From positions 5,151 through 64,002 of IMG/VR virus record IMGVR_UViG_3300030098_002040: DNA of 58,852 nucleotides; one strand, given 5' to 3'. The notes under the pieces are model-generated. The model was not told where the DNA came from. It was given only the letters and a program-made list of their open reading frames with translations, and made no database searches. Within the stretch, counting starts at the first letter, position 1. The number at the start of each line of letters is the position of its first letter. Origin of the DNA: a virus. This document shows positions 5,263 through 20,200 of the stretch, in pieces. Both the position numbers and the translations under genes were made by a program.

Positions 5263-8200
5263 CTATTGCAACTCTTCGGGTAAATCAGGAGTTCTTGGCT
5301 TTTGTATTTCTTCTAAAGGATCAACCGAAGGAGCAACATCGACTCGACCCCTCTCAGGTTGTAGGGTTTCTGTTGCCGGTGCTGGAGCTTGTGTTGGCTC
5401 TTGCATTGGTTTTCCTCTAGGAATATTATATTGTTCAATCATATGAGATAAGAATGCTTGAGGATACAATTCTCTTATTATATTATTAAGATTCTTTTCT
5501 TCTTTAGTAAAGAACATATTATTGTTATTTCCAGTATCTATAACAAAGTCCTCGTTGAATCCTTCACGTCTAGGACCTTGTTGCTGATTACGTCTTAACT
5601 GATCTACAGACTTTTGTTTACCTAGAGTATGAGAAAGAATAGCTCTAGTAAATGGGTTAGCAAATGCCTGACCTATAACTGGATGAGGTGCTAAGGTTAA
5701 AAGACGTGCATAGTTTCCAAAGTCTTTCCCATCAGGATTTGTTATATTCTTAAGAGATTCAAGCTGTCCACTTAGTAATGAGAACCCAACAGGAGCTAAG
5801 GGTCTTCCCACTCCTTTGGCTAAGTTGCCTTCTAGAAATCCTTTAAAGGCTGATACAATAGCTTCTCCTGCAAATCCCATAGAAGGGTTCCTAGATAATA
5901 TATAAGATATTTCTTTAGCAGGATTTTCTGAAAATCTTCGTCTTAGAGTTTCAGCACTTACTCCAGCAGCTAACATAATAATAATCATATAAACAGCTTC
6001 TTGTAACATAAACCTTATGGTTCTTCCTAAGAAAGCTGCGGGACCATATCTTGGTAAATCTCTAAAAATTCTTTGTGAAGCGTAAACATTAGGATAAGAC
6101 TTATAGTGTCTCATTAATCTAAATAGAGGAACATCAGTTGTATCTAAATCCATAGCGGTAGGATTGATAATATTTAAATGTACCACGGCATCTTCCCAAT
6201 TCTTTAATCTTCTCATGGCATCATTAAGTCTTGATCTTCCGCTTCTATCTTGTTCTGAAATATAAGATTTTAAAGATTTGCCAAAAGAATATACTCCATA
6301 TACCCTAGAAGATTTATCTAATATTATATCTATATCGTTTAAGATAGCAATATCTAAAAGACCCATTTGTGCCATTTGATAGACTGCTTCTACTCGACCG
6401 TGAGAACTACCAAGGGTTCTAGAAACAATTTCTTTTAATTGTTTTCGATTTTCTAATACATCCCTATTTTTATTTATTTCTTCAACAAGAGTTTTAAATC
6501 TACCATCTTCAATAATTTCCTGTAGAAATTTTCTATAAGATAAAGTAGATACCATTCTAAGGTCAGTATTAATAGCTCCGTTTACAGAGTTTGATAAAAT
6601 TCTAGATTTTCTTAAAAATCTTCTTGTAGAACTTAACTCGTGATCAGGAGCCTCATCATCAAACAAAAGACTTCTATCCATTTCATACCTATTATGTTTT
6701 AGATACTTAGCGTAATAAGCCATACCAGATGCTAGTTCTTTTTGTTTTATTCTTCCATTCTTTGTAGCATGGCTTGCCCCTAATGTTATACTATCTATAA
6801 GAGTTGTAAAGAAGTTTGAGAATCCTCTTGGACCTCCAAACATCAAAGAGGTAGTATTAACTATACCTTCTACTACAGGAGTAGCTACAGTTAAGTTAGG
6901 TCCTAATAAAGTAGAAGTAAAATCATTTATTGTATCAACAGCTGGATTTACATTGTTTACAGCTCTTGTTGCAACTCCCCCTGTTATCTGTAGTTTTCTT
7001 CTTAATATTTGTATATCTTCTAAAAGCCTAGATCTAACAGGTCTTTGTATTCCTCCAAATAAACTCTTTACAGAATTATCTATAATATTTAAGCCAGATA
7101 AATCTGTATTATTTTCTATAACATTTTCAAATATAGTTAAAAATAAATCTGCATTTATTGTAGAATCAGTAAATTGTTTTAATGTTGAAACAGTACTTGC
7201 ATTCCACACAGGACCTCGAACCATACCATTTACAATATCGGATATAGAATTATTAAATAAACCTTTAGTATTAGGGTTAGTTAGTAAATCATAAGAACTT
7301 GGTATACCTACTATTTTTTGTGGTAAGAAAGAAGTACTTCCTATTCTATTCATAAGTAAATAAAGTTTGTAATCGATAAGATTTAAAACATCATTAGAGT
7401 TTATTAAATATTGTTTATGGTTTGGTCTAACAAGATTATTATCTCCAATTACTTTAGCTAAATAACTTCCAGATAAAGCTTGAAATTTACTTACAAGATT
7501 TGTATGCGACTCTTTTATTCTTCTATTATATGTATTAACTATAACGTCATCAGCAGTAGGTATAATTTGTTTTAAAGTTTTAGTTCCACTAGAAGCTTCT
7601 TCATACATACCTTCAACCATTTGATGTCTTAATAAGTTAATCTCTAATCCTTCCCTTGCAATATAATCCCTTTTAGATTCTGTATCAGTTTTTATTTGTT
7701 GCTTTAAAGTATCTGCTCTTTCGTCTTCGCTATTTAAAATACGTTGATCAATATATTTTTTAACATTATCAGGAGTTAAATCCCAAGATTTTAAAAACTT
7801 TGAATCAACTATTCCATCAGTTACATTACTTAAATCCGGAAGAATATTAGACATATACAAACCAATTGGATCAACAACTCCTTTATTAGCGGATTTTAAT
7901 TCTAGTTCACTTTTAATCATATCTTTCAACGCATCTCGTTTAGATAATACTTCATCTAAAACTTTATTATTTTCCATATTTTTAATTTTTCTTTTTAAAG
8001 TTAATATAATATTTCTATTAGGATCTGTAAATTCTGGCTCAGATAAAACACCAGCATCAAACATAATATCAGTCATTTGTTGTAAAAACTCTTTATATTT
8101 TTTTGCGTACTGTTTAATTAAATTATAATCAGGATCAGTTTCTGAAATGTCCTTTTCGTTAACTATAAATCGAATTGCCCCTTCTTTTATTCGTTCAAAT

Positions 8201-11200
8201 CTATCTGTGTCCAATTTTCCTTCTTCAGTAAATCCTTTATCGTAATCTGCTGCTTCTTGTTCTAAAATCATTAATTCATTATAATTGTGTTCAAAGCTTT
8301 GAATACCTTCAGGATTTTGTAAATTACCAGTAGTGTTTTCTAATCCACTAGCAATCATTCTAGAAAATAAAACAATTGGAATAGCATTATTTAAATAAGT
8401 TCTATCTGACTGAGTAGTATTAAAACTAAAGATACCATTAGTAGCAAGTTTATTTAAAGTTAAATATATACTTGGAAAATAAGCTAAGTATTGTTCTGTT
8501 CCTTCTAAAACATATTCTCCTCTATGCTCTCCCATTTTTTCAAATGAATCTGCTAAAAATGTTTTTAAAATATCTAAATCACCTTGTTCATTATTATTTA
8601 ATAAACTAGTAATATAATTTCTAGGTATTAATAAATCGTCTTTAATTTTACCATGTCTAGAATGAGTAATTTCTCTTTTTGAATTATTAATTATTTTGCG
8701 ATTATTTAAAACAGTTCTTCTATCTTGACCAAACATATTTTTATAATCTATTTCAGATATTTGTTTTTCAATATGTTCTTTTTCTTTTAACTTATTAACT
8801 AATTCAGCTCTCTTTTTATCTTTTTCTTTTAGATCTTTTGCATTGTTCATATCATTTTCTATATCTCTTAACTCACGCTCTATATTCTCAAGGTCATCTA
8901 TTAACGTCTCAAAAGAAGTACCAGTAGTTTCTGTTTTAGTAATATTATCTATTTGTTCTTTTGTCAGAGGAGAACTATCTCTAAATTGAAATAAAGAAGG
9001 AGATTGATCACCTAATGTAAGAGATTTTGGATTTAAAAAGTTATACATATTCTCTGCATTAGGATGTCCAGTAGAAACTTCAGAGGGGGTTCTAGAAGAA
9101 ATAGCCCTATGTATTCCTGCTCGTTGATTAAACCCGTAACTGTTTTCTACAATTTTTTCCATCATCTCATATGCTTTTGGTGTTCTTGTTTTAAATCTAA
9201 ATAATGCATCAGTTATTGTTTGTAAGTATCTTCTAACTGAACGAACAATTTTACCTACCATTGATTCAACATGTTTATCAGGAACTATAATAGATTTATC
9301 ATGAGTTACATCTAACATAACTCTATGAGACACATACAAAGCAGCCCATTCTTCTGGATTATTTTGATAGAAAGCAACAAGAGATTGTAATTGTTCTCCA
9401 CTATACTTAGAGTACTTAGGAAGAGAAGTTACAAAGTCTCGTATAGAAACTTGTCCTTCATAAGATTTAATCCACTCAACAACACTTATCCAATGTGCTT
9501 CGTCTTTTCTAATAAATCTTTCTACTCCCATATGTCCAATGGTTTCGTGAAGAATAATTTCTACCAATTCTGTATTATTATCAACATTAGTAGGATCAAC
9601 AATTATAGAAAACTTGTCTTTCTTAACACCAAAAACTCCAGACACTCTATCCTTAGTTCCTATTTTATACAACGGTTGAGTTGCAATTTCTAAATCTATA
9701 TCGTTAAAGAACTCAGGATTCATTCTTGCTAAATGAGCAAAAGTTATTCTTAACATTTCTTTTTGTTCATTGTTTAAATTAGAACTTTCTATAGTTTTAT
9801 TTAATTCTAAAGCAGTATCATTTGATTTAAATGTTTTATTAAATTGTTTAAAATCTTTTAAAGACCACAAATCAACATCGTCATCTAAACCTCTTGATAA
9901 ATCTAAAGGATTATAAATACCATGACTATCTAGTCCCTCTTGTATAGCTGCTGACAAAGCTAGTTTAGCAGCAATTAATTGAGAAGGACTTGGATCTTTA
10001 ACACCAACAATTTGTTCTAAGGCTGTTTCAAATCCAACTAAATTTTCTAACTCATTAACTTCTTCGCCTATTAATTTAGAACGAACTTCAGAAGCACTGT
10101 TTCTATCTAACCATTGCCTAGCACTTCTAAATAATATTTGTGCTTCATTTAAAGCTGACTCTTGAAAATCTATCTCTGTATTTAATTCTTTATAAAATTT
10201 CCCAGCCTTGCGTGTGCGTGATTTAACGATAAGCCCTCTTAATTCGCTTGCAGTTAAATCTTTATTTAAAATATGCAATGCCCAAGTAGGAAACATATTA
10301 CTATCTACAGTTAATAAGTCACCTTCAATATCATATTCAGTTCCGTTTAAATCTTCTAATACTTTTTTAAATAACTCTACTGTAATAGCCCCATCTTCTT
10401 CTGTATATTCTTTAATTCGTTTATTTATTTCTTCTTTACTTGTTATCTTATTTAATTCTTCTACTGTATTTTTAACATCTTCATTATCTTTCATATATGT
10501 AGGAACATGCTCAGAATTATTTATATCTATTTCTCCTTTTAATCTAGTTGTTAAAAGATGAACTACCCATCCCCCTACTTCTGTTTTTTCTTTTTTAAGA
10601 ATATTTTTTGCGTAATCATTTAACTTTCCTTTATCGCTTTTATTTGCTTTCATGTTCTTAAAGATAGTCCTAAGATCAAAGCTTCTCATTGCTATTCGCA
10701 AAGCTAAATCATATTCACCGGTAAGGTTGCCTAATTGTACCCAATCAAAGTGATTACCATTAAAAGTAACAACCTTATATCCTTCCTTTTGTGCTGCTTC
10801 AACTCTTTTTAAAAATGCTTTTAAGTTTTTACCATCAGACATTTTATTTTCTTTTCGATCAGAGTAATGTTCAGCAATGCTATATACCTTAGTTATTTTA
10901 CCATCTATAACCCAATCAGTTTCAATATCTATAGCTAATATTTTATTATTTTTTAACCATCCATCATAATCTAATAGTTCAGGAATATTATCTACACCCT
11001 TTAATCCTAATTCTTTTAAAATAGATTTAAAATTATCTACATTAGTTCTTTGTAAAACTCCTATATTATTAGAATCACTTATATGTTTTTCTAGATGCTT
11101 AGTCATTTTATTTAAAGGATTAAAATTAAGTTTATTAATTTGTTCATTTAATTTATTTACATTTGGTTCTATTTCTGTAAATGTTTTATAATCTATATTT

Positions 11201-14200
11201 AAAACAGACGCAGCAAATATTTTAGCATCTTGGAAATTTAATCCATGACTATCTTGAACTTTTAAAGCTAGAGATAATACTCTATTAGTATCATTTGGAT
11301 TACTAGTTATTTCATCTAATACTCTAGATAATCTTGTATTGCCTGATTTAGTAGCCGATGTTTTCATAATATCAATAGCTGAATAATAAGATTTTGCATA
11401 AGCAGTATCAAAATCCATTCCTTTTAATCCACCTAATTTATCTATATCAATAGTTTTATGCCGTTCGTTTGGATCAAATGAACTACTTCTTCTATCGTCT
11501 GTAAGAGTATAAGAATCTAATTCAGAGTCTTCCATAATTTCAAATGCTTTTAAAAGTATTTCATTTTTCTTTCTAAGATCAGTTTGAAACCCAGCTTCTA
11601 AACTTTCATGCAATGAACGCTCTGTACCTAAATATGGTTTTTGAGTAATAGACCTATCTTCAATTTGTCGCAAAAGAGTTGACTTAGTATTAATTAACAT
11701 CTCTTGCAGCCCTTCACGAGTAAGATGATAGGTAGGTGCTCCAATAACTTTACCATGTAGCAATGGGTATATACTGCCCCACATTCTTTTAATTTTGCCT
11801 TCATGCGTAGGATCAAGAACCATTCTTCCTCTTGTTTCAGAATCAGGATCTAAATAAATTGTAAAGTTTCTATGATGCTGAATTGAAGCTTCTTCAATTG
11901 CTTTAAAGAATATATCAGATGCCATGTTTCTAATAACTGGATCAGGATCATTGTACATTCTTTCTAAATCCCACCAAGCTAATAACTGTCCTTCTGGTAA
12001 TTTACTTTCGAGTTCACGAAGATAAGCTCCAATTTCACTATCTTCTTTTTTCTTAGCTTGTATATATTCATTTGTTTTAGATATAAGGAAATGCTCCATC
12101 ATAGCCACGCCAGTTTCTAAATGGTGAACAGCTACCGGTCCTTCTACAGTTGCTACGACTTCTTTCTTTTTAAAAGCTGTGTCTTCATCTAAAGCTACAA
12201 GATGTCTTGGGGCAGCAGTAAAAACTCTTGGATCTCCTTTTTCAGATCGTTGAGATATTACCTTAGCAAGTTGAAGATAAGACATAGCATCGGTATCTAT
12301 TGCATCTCCTAGTTCTGGTAAAAATACATCTAACTCTCTAGGATCATAAGTAGTTGTTTTTACTTCATGAGCAATAGACCTCTGTGTGAATAGTTTATCA
12401 TACCAAGTCATTCTTATTTCTCTACTTCTTGCTGTATAATCTGCTTCGCTTGTAGTTCTTAATCCTTTTACAATTCCTCTAGTTTGACGTAAAGTGTCTG
12501 ACATAATTCTATCATGATCCCATAGAATCCATAATCTAGCCCATTGTTTATTTTTTATTTCAGTAAAATATCCTCGTTCCATAGCCCAAGGAAGTACAGA
12601 CTCTTTAAAGTTTCGCATTGCTTTGTAAACTTTTTGTTCATTAGATTCGTCACTAAAAACATTACTAATAGGCTCTGTAGCAGGAGGACTAGCTACAGGA
12701 AGTGTATTAGTATCGAAAGGATGTGATCCAGTTAAAAGACCTGATACAAATAAATTTAAATTATCATCAAGTTTATTATCAGCAAGTTTATTAAAATTAT
12801 CTATTCTCTTATCTTGTTCTTTAACTTTATTTTCAAAGAATTTTTTTCTTAAGAACAAAGATCCTTTGTCTTGCATAAGATTTCCGGGAGATCCCATTGT
12901 AGGTCTAAATGAAGAGATACCAGCCGGAACTTTTGTTGTAATCTCAACCTGATCTTTTACAGTTCTTCTTGACCATAATGGTTTATTATTTTCATCAAAC
13001 CTACCGCCAAATTCATTCTTAGTAAATTGATCTCTACCAATTTCATTTGATAGTTCACTAGGATTATTCCAAAAATTATTTGATCGTGCTCTTGCTTGAA
13101 CAGTATGATCTGATTCAGCTTGCCATTGTGCAAAGTAATCAGCCATAGTATATTCTGGTATAGCTAACATAGCAGGTTCTAATTGAGTTGAAACTCTAAG
13201 AGCTAAATCTATAGCAATAAGTTTATTTACATAATCTCGTTTATTTCCAACTCCTTCAGGAAATCTATTACCTAATGTTTGCCAAATACCGTATGGTTTT
13301 TCTTCGCTTCTATAGCTACCAAAGGGACTTGTATAAGGACTCCTAGCTCCAGCAAAAGGAAGCTGCAATCGTCCTGCTGCTGTATCAATCCCAAACTCTT
13401 GGAATACATGGTATTGCAATAGTAGCCCACCCATTAGCCAATTTTCTTCAACATGAGCAGGATCTAATCCTGAAGCTTCCATAATTTTTTTAGTCATCTC
13501 ATCGTATTCAATTCTAATTGGCTGTGCATTCTTTTCATTTAAAACTCTAAGTAATGGCATTTCTTTCCATGCTTCATTAAACCCTGTTAATAATCTATAT
13601 ATTTCAGAATAATGTTTATTAAATATTTCTGGATTATCTAAATCAGTTTCAGTTAAAGGTCTATCAACAGAAGGATGTCTTTGTGATTTTAAATATTCTT
13701 TAACATTATTAATTCTTTCTTGAGTATCTTTTCTAATAATTTCTTTAAGCCTTGCTTTTTCTTCAGGTCTTCCTTGACTTAAATAATCTGACATTTCTTC
13801 TACATAGTTCTCATGAGCTTGAATTAAATCTCTTCTTTTTTTACCAGCCTCTTTCATATCATCACCATAGACAGCTAACCAGTCTGCTTTAACTAATTCT
13901 TCTTGTTTTGCATAATTTTCTAAAATATTAATTAGCTCTACTCTTTCAGTAGCAGTCATACCTAATCCTTCAAGAATTGTATTAGTTGCTCCTTGAACTT
14001 CATTAATCATAGTTGCTCTTAATGCAGCCCCGCCTTTATTTAAAAAGGTTGCCCATACTTTAATATCTTTTAGAGTAATGCCGTTAGCTTCAGCTTGTTT
14101 TGCCCAATCAGCGTTTTGTTGCCAGTCTTTAACTAATGCATTTGCTGTTCCTTCTAAACCTGCCCAATATAATTGAACCATAGTAGGCTTCTTCATAAAC

Positions 14201-17200
14201 TCTCTAAATAATTTAACTCTATCTGTAGTCTGGTCGTTATTTTTTAAATCTTCTAATATACCTTTAAAATCAAATAACTCGTTTAGTTTTTGTAAAGACT
14301 CCAATGATTCTGGGTTCATATCTATATGCGATTCAATATTTTGTAGTGCTGACTCTAATACATACTTGCCAACATTTAAATAAACATCATCTTGAGTATA
14401 CCCTAATTTATCATATACTAAATTATCTAGAAATTCTTGTATTTCTTTATTTGATCTTTCGCCTGAGATTAACATAGATACAGTAATATGTTGACCAGAA
14501 AAACTATGATCCCTAACTCTTTGATATGAAAATATATTATCTATTCCTATTGTTTGTGCTTTTTCTTGTCCTAATTCTAAAGACCTTTTAGCAAAACCTT
14601 CATAGTTTTTATTCATAAATTCCCAAGCAACGTGTTGAAAGAATCCAGCAAAAGTTAACATCCCAGATGCCATACCCGGCGTAGCTCCTTCTGCTATTCT
14701 TTTATTTAATCTACCTCCCACACTCTCTTCATCAAATGACTCATCTCTTTTTATAAATAAAGGCTGAGGATTATATTTTTCATCAGCTTTTGCTTTTTCA
14801 TCTTTAGTTAATTCTGAAACAGATTTACCTAACTCTTCTGCATATTTTTCTCTAGCTTCTACTTGAGTTTGAAATCCAGTAATAATTCCATCAACATAAA
14901 ATCTACCATCATGAATTAAATTTAACCCTATAACAGGGAAATCTAACATAACTTCCATTACCATTTTTTGCCATTGTTCAAAATTAGTAATAGTTTCTCC
15001 CGGAGTTCTATTAGATATCTGAGGAAGAAAATCAAATCCTAATTTTATTTTACCTACAATTTCTCTACTAGGAATATAATATTCTCTGAAAGCTTCTTCT
15101 TTTTGTTTAGCCGTTAACTCTTTATCTTTATCTAGCTTTCTATCTTTTATATATTCTTCTATAGCTCCTTCTTTAGTAGTTTTTCTTTTTAATAAATCAT
15201 TTATAAAATCAGTTACCTCATCAGGTGTCATTGCTTCAATTGTTTTTAAAGAGTGTTTCATTCTATGAGTAACTAAGGCTTCTTCATAGTTTCGTCTTAG
15301 ATTTTTTGTAGAGAAAGGCATATCATGTCTAACACTTTTAGGTTGTAGTTTAGAACTAATATTCGGCTGTCCTCTGTCTACAAGATCTTGAGGGCTATCA
15401 GGATCAGTTTGATTTTCAATATTTGTACTGATATTTCTTCTATAAGTTGATACTTCATTTCTTCTAAAGATTGCATCAGACAATGCTCTGCCAGCCTCTT
15501 CGGCGGGCATCCAATCTAAAGTACCATCCCCCATATCTGTTTCATTTTTAATTCCATAATAAAGTTTTGTAGTTTCTAATAATATATCAATAACTCTATC
15601 AAGACTTTGTGTTGTTTCATTACTATCAATGATTTCTATATACAACTCTTTAATTCTAGAGTCAATAGTTTTAGGACGAGTAGTAACATAGTCTTCGTAT
15701 ATATTAACAAAAGTTTCTAATAATCTTTGTTTATTAATTCCTCTTGCTTGCTCTATAAAATTATCTTTAAATATTTCTGTATATTCTTTTTCTGTGACTG
15801 ATCTATTAGCGTCAACATCTGTATCTCTATTAAATCCTGCTCGCAATCTATTCTCTTTAGGTATTGTTTTAACATAATCTAATAGACCTTGATGTAATTC
15901 TTCAGCAAATTTTAATTGTCTTCTATAGTTAGTGGTGCTTTTATCTAAAGATTCTACTCTACCTTTAGCATCAACTACTGCTCTTTCAAGTTTGCTTTCT
16001 ACTCTAGCAGAATAATTATCTCCTAGTTTTTTAGATATTGATAATAAAACAGTAGTAAGTTCTTCAACATCAACAATAACATCCATATAATCGCCCTCAT
16101 GGATTGTGTTATTATCTGTTTTTTCTCTTCTATATAATTTATCTGGTGCTAATCGTCCATCTTTACTTGCTTCAATAGCTCCTGCTTGTTCAAGAATTAC
16201 CGGTCTAATTCCTTCTAATGCCTTTGATCCTTCTGGTCCTAGCTCTGAACCCATATGAAATATAGGGTGATTAAAATTTATATTTCCTAATCCTGCTTGG
16301 TGTAACATAGCAATAACTAAACCAAGATGAGAATATTGTCCGTTTTGATTTTTTAAGGTTTGTAATAGACGAGCAGCATCTAAGAATCTTTCTGCATATT
16401 CTCCAATAGTATCTTCAGTAATAACAAAAGGAATACTATCTTGTGGCGGTACTGGGCGTGAAGTCTCTGCTTCTGTTACTGATCTTTTTAATAAAGGCTG
16501 ATCATTTGCAGTAAACTCACCAATGCTTACATAGTCGTGGACAAGCTCATTAAAAGCATTCATAGCTTCGACATCAATTCCAGATAATCTAGCTATCATC
16601 ATATTTATTCCTCTATGTCTATTAGAGGTTTCGTTTCTCCACATTGCAAAATCTGTTATCATATCTCTAGCAGTATTCATATCAACAGTATCTTCCATTT
16701 TTAAATCAGGATACTTTTCTTTTAAAAAACTGTCAATATAATTAAAACTTATATAGCTATCTTTAACATATGTTTTCCAAGTATATAAGTCTATAGTTTT
16801 TAATTTCTTTTTTCTAGCATCATCATTTATTTGGACTTTGCTTTGTTGTGCTGATCGTACAACATATCTATGATATGCAAATTGTTGAAGACCAGATGAG
16901 AAAAGATCTTCTTTTGGAATAAGCCTAGAAGCTGCTACTTCTTTATTTAAAGACAATCTATTTATATTTTTTCTTAGTTCACTAATTTCTTTGAACGGTC
17001 CTAATTTTTCTAATTCTTTCTCTTTCTTTTGGATTTGATTTAAAAGTTTATTAAATTCTTTTCTTGTTTTAAAATATTGTTCTAAATTTTCTTTTAATTC
17101 TTTTTTATTTTTTATTAATTCTTTCTTTTTATCTTCTAATATTTTTTTACTTTGATTACTTGGACTATCTATAGCTTTAATAAAATCTTCTATAACTTGA

Positions 17201-20200
17201 GATAATTTACTATTTTTTATTTCAGTATTAAATTCTTTACTTTCAATTGATTTATTTTTTACTTTGTCTACAAATTCTTTAGTAAGCCCTAGCTTAGCTA
17301 TCATTTGTTCTTCTGTTTCATTATTTCTTCTATTGTTTAAAAAATCTAATAAAACTCTACGCCTTGTCTCTATATCTTCTTTTATATTTAATACAATCCT
17401 TTTAACATCAAAAAGTAGTTTTTTATCTTCTTCGATATTTTTAAGATTAGTATCAACCTCAGCTATATCCTCGTCTATAAATTCATTAACTTTATTAGAA
17501 AGTTTCTTTTTATTTTTTATAGTTGTTAAGTCTACTAGTCTATCTTCTGTTCTAATTCCTAAAGATTTAAATAAAGTTTCTAGTTGTTCATTTAAAGCCT
17601 CTAGTTCTTTTATAGATGTATCAAATTCTTTAACCTCTTTTGTTTCTTTGTTTTTAGTAGACATCTCTGATAATTGTAATTTTAATTGTGATATTTCATT
17701 TGATATTCTAGTTATTTCAGCAAGAGTATCTTTAAGTTCTACAGGCAAATCTGCTTCAAGTTCTTCTAATTTTCTATCTGATTCTCTACTTTCTTCTATT
17801 GTTTCAGTAATTTCTACTGGTTCTGTAGGTGTAGGATCAACTATCGATTTCATAGACTTATCGGCTTTTTCAGCAGATAATACTTCTGCGTCTAATCTAT
17901 CTATAGTTTTTCGGACTGAAGGATTACTTAAAAGATCTTTATGTTTACTTCGTAGTACTGTACTAAATGGATTTATAAAATCTTTACCTGAAGCCTTTAA
18001 TATAATAACGGCTGCAATTTCCTGTACTATCGAAGATTCCATCACAAAATCTGGATGATCTTCGTTTAAGTAACTAAAAAACCGGTTTAGAGTCATTTCG
18101 CCATTAAATACTTTGTAAAGCCTAGTTATAATTGCTGCTTGTTTTAACGGATCTTTAGTATAAAATACTAAATTAGTAAAAAATTGTGAAGCTTCTATAT
18201 TACCTCGGTCACTAGTTTCTTTTATTCTCTTTAATGCCCTGTTAACAGCAGCATTCTTTTTATCTTCATAAGTTTCTGTAGGTGTAGGATCTACATCAGT
18301 TTCAGGCTCTGGTGTTTCTGTTGGCTCTGTAGGCTCTACCTTTTCTTTAGATTTTTCATCTCGTATTTTTCTACCTTCTTCTAGGGTAACAGCTTTAGTA
18401 TCAAAGCCATCTGGATTAGCTACTACCTTATTACCTACTGCGTCTATATAAATAACAGGTCTTCCAATACTTTTAGAAAGCAGCGATGCATTGGTTTCTC
18501 GCTCCTTGTTTAATTTATCTATATCCCCTAGCTCACGACTAGTGTCTTCTTCAAATTTTTCTTTCATTCGTGTTAAATAATTATTTATTTCTTCAGGAGT
18601 CAAATGAACTATGTCATTTAAATTCTTACCATCTTCAGATAATACATTTAAAAATAAAGTTCGTTCTTCTTCCCCAAGAGTTTGAATCCATACATCTGGA
18701 TCAAAAGTATCTGGGTTCTCAGCATAATCAATTTTTTCTATTAGCTCATCAACAGTTAAATCATTTTCTTGTGCAATAAAAATTAAATTAAACCCATGAA
18801 ATTTATTTATATAATTATTTTTAATTTTTAGTTTTGCAGGAGCTGATATAGTAGATCCATCTAATGCAGCATCTAATATTTTAATAGCCTTAATACCTGC
18901 GTGTTTAACATCAAAAGTACTATCGCCAGAGTCTTCTACTAATTTAGTCATGATCTTATCCATCATTTCAAAGGTAAAATCTGTAGGGTTATCTTGTTTT
19001 GTTTCTTGAGCATACTCATATACAGTATCGTATAATACATCTAAGAAATTAGTTTTTCTATTTCTTCTTCTTGGATCATCTGGAAATAAATATTTAAGGG
19101 TATCTTTAGTAGCAGTTATTTTTTTAGGAACACGATTGCCAAAAACAATATCGTATTTTTTACTAAGAACTCCTAACTTATCCGCTTTATCTATAGCTGT
19201 AGATATTTCTGTTAAAGTTCTTCTTCTTCCTGATCCCATCAAAGACAATCTGTTTCTAAGATTAGCGGTGTATGCATCTAGCCTACCGCCTGTAACATAG
19301 CTTCCTAGTTGTCCTGTTTTACCGACTGCAAATCTACCAACCCCTTCAGCAGTTCCAAAAACAGTTCTCATTGCTGGATTTAATCCTATAGATATTAAAC
19401 CTTCTAGTCCAGCAGCGTATGCTATATTATCTTCATTTAATTCTTGTCCCATTTCCGATTGATGAAGAGCTTCTACTAGACCACCTTCAATTAAACCTTC
19501 TGTAAAATCAAGGGGTACTAATTTCATTTTATTTTGAGCTAAGTATCCTATTCGTCTATTTTTACCAAACATCATTCCAAATTGTTCTCCAACAGAGTGA
19601 TGTTTTACAATCCCCATTTTATTAGCAATTATCATAGGTATTCTACTAGGTAATAGCCAATCACCAATTGATCTTGCTATCCTCATCTTTGCTTCTAGTT
19701 GCAAAGACAAAGCATTAGCTGTACTTAATTTTCCAGCTTTTCTTAAATCTTTTATTTTCTTAGTAACCTTCATGCTTCTGTCAATTGCAGTTGCAGCTTT
19801 ATCTCCATACCTTCCAAGAAACCTTAATCCACCTACCAATGCACCCCCAGCAAGCCCAGCAAGATGTCCTACTCCCGGTAAAATAGTACCTGCTGCTATT
19901 GCTCCTGCCGCTGAAGTAGCTCCCCATAAAGCAATCTCAGCTTTCATATCAGGATCTTTTATAATAGATTCTCTTACAAATGCATAAGAAGAAGGTAAAA
20001 TATAATCAGTAAAGTTTTTATCCTCTACCATATAATACATTGTTGATTTTAATACCGCATCTTCATTTAAAGTTTTATTTACTCTATACCAAAAATCATG
20101 AGTATTTTTAGAATTAATTAAATAACTATCAGTATTTCCTGTATAATTATAAGCAGTATACAAAGCTGGTATAAGTTCTTTAAATTCTTCTAACATTTTT

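Noticed and set aside
11815-11860. Second G-R motif (DSETRGRM) in the giant protein
   Set aside because: No motif A or B at the right distance follows it, unlike the set at residues 1986-2232.
17264-18058. 264-codon open frame on the plus strand
   Set aside because: It is a Ser/Leu-rich antisense shadow of the giant gene's Lys/Glu coiled-coil region; no ribosome-binding site or motif.
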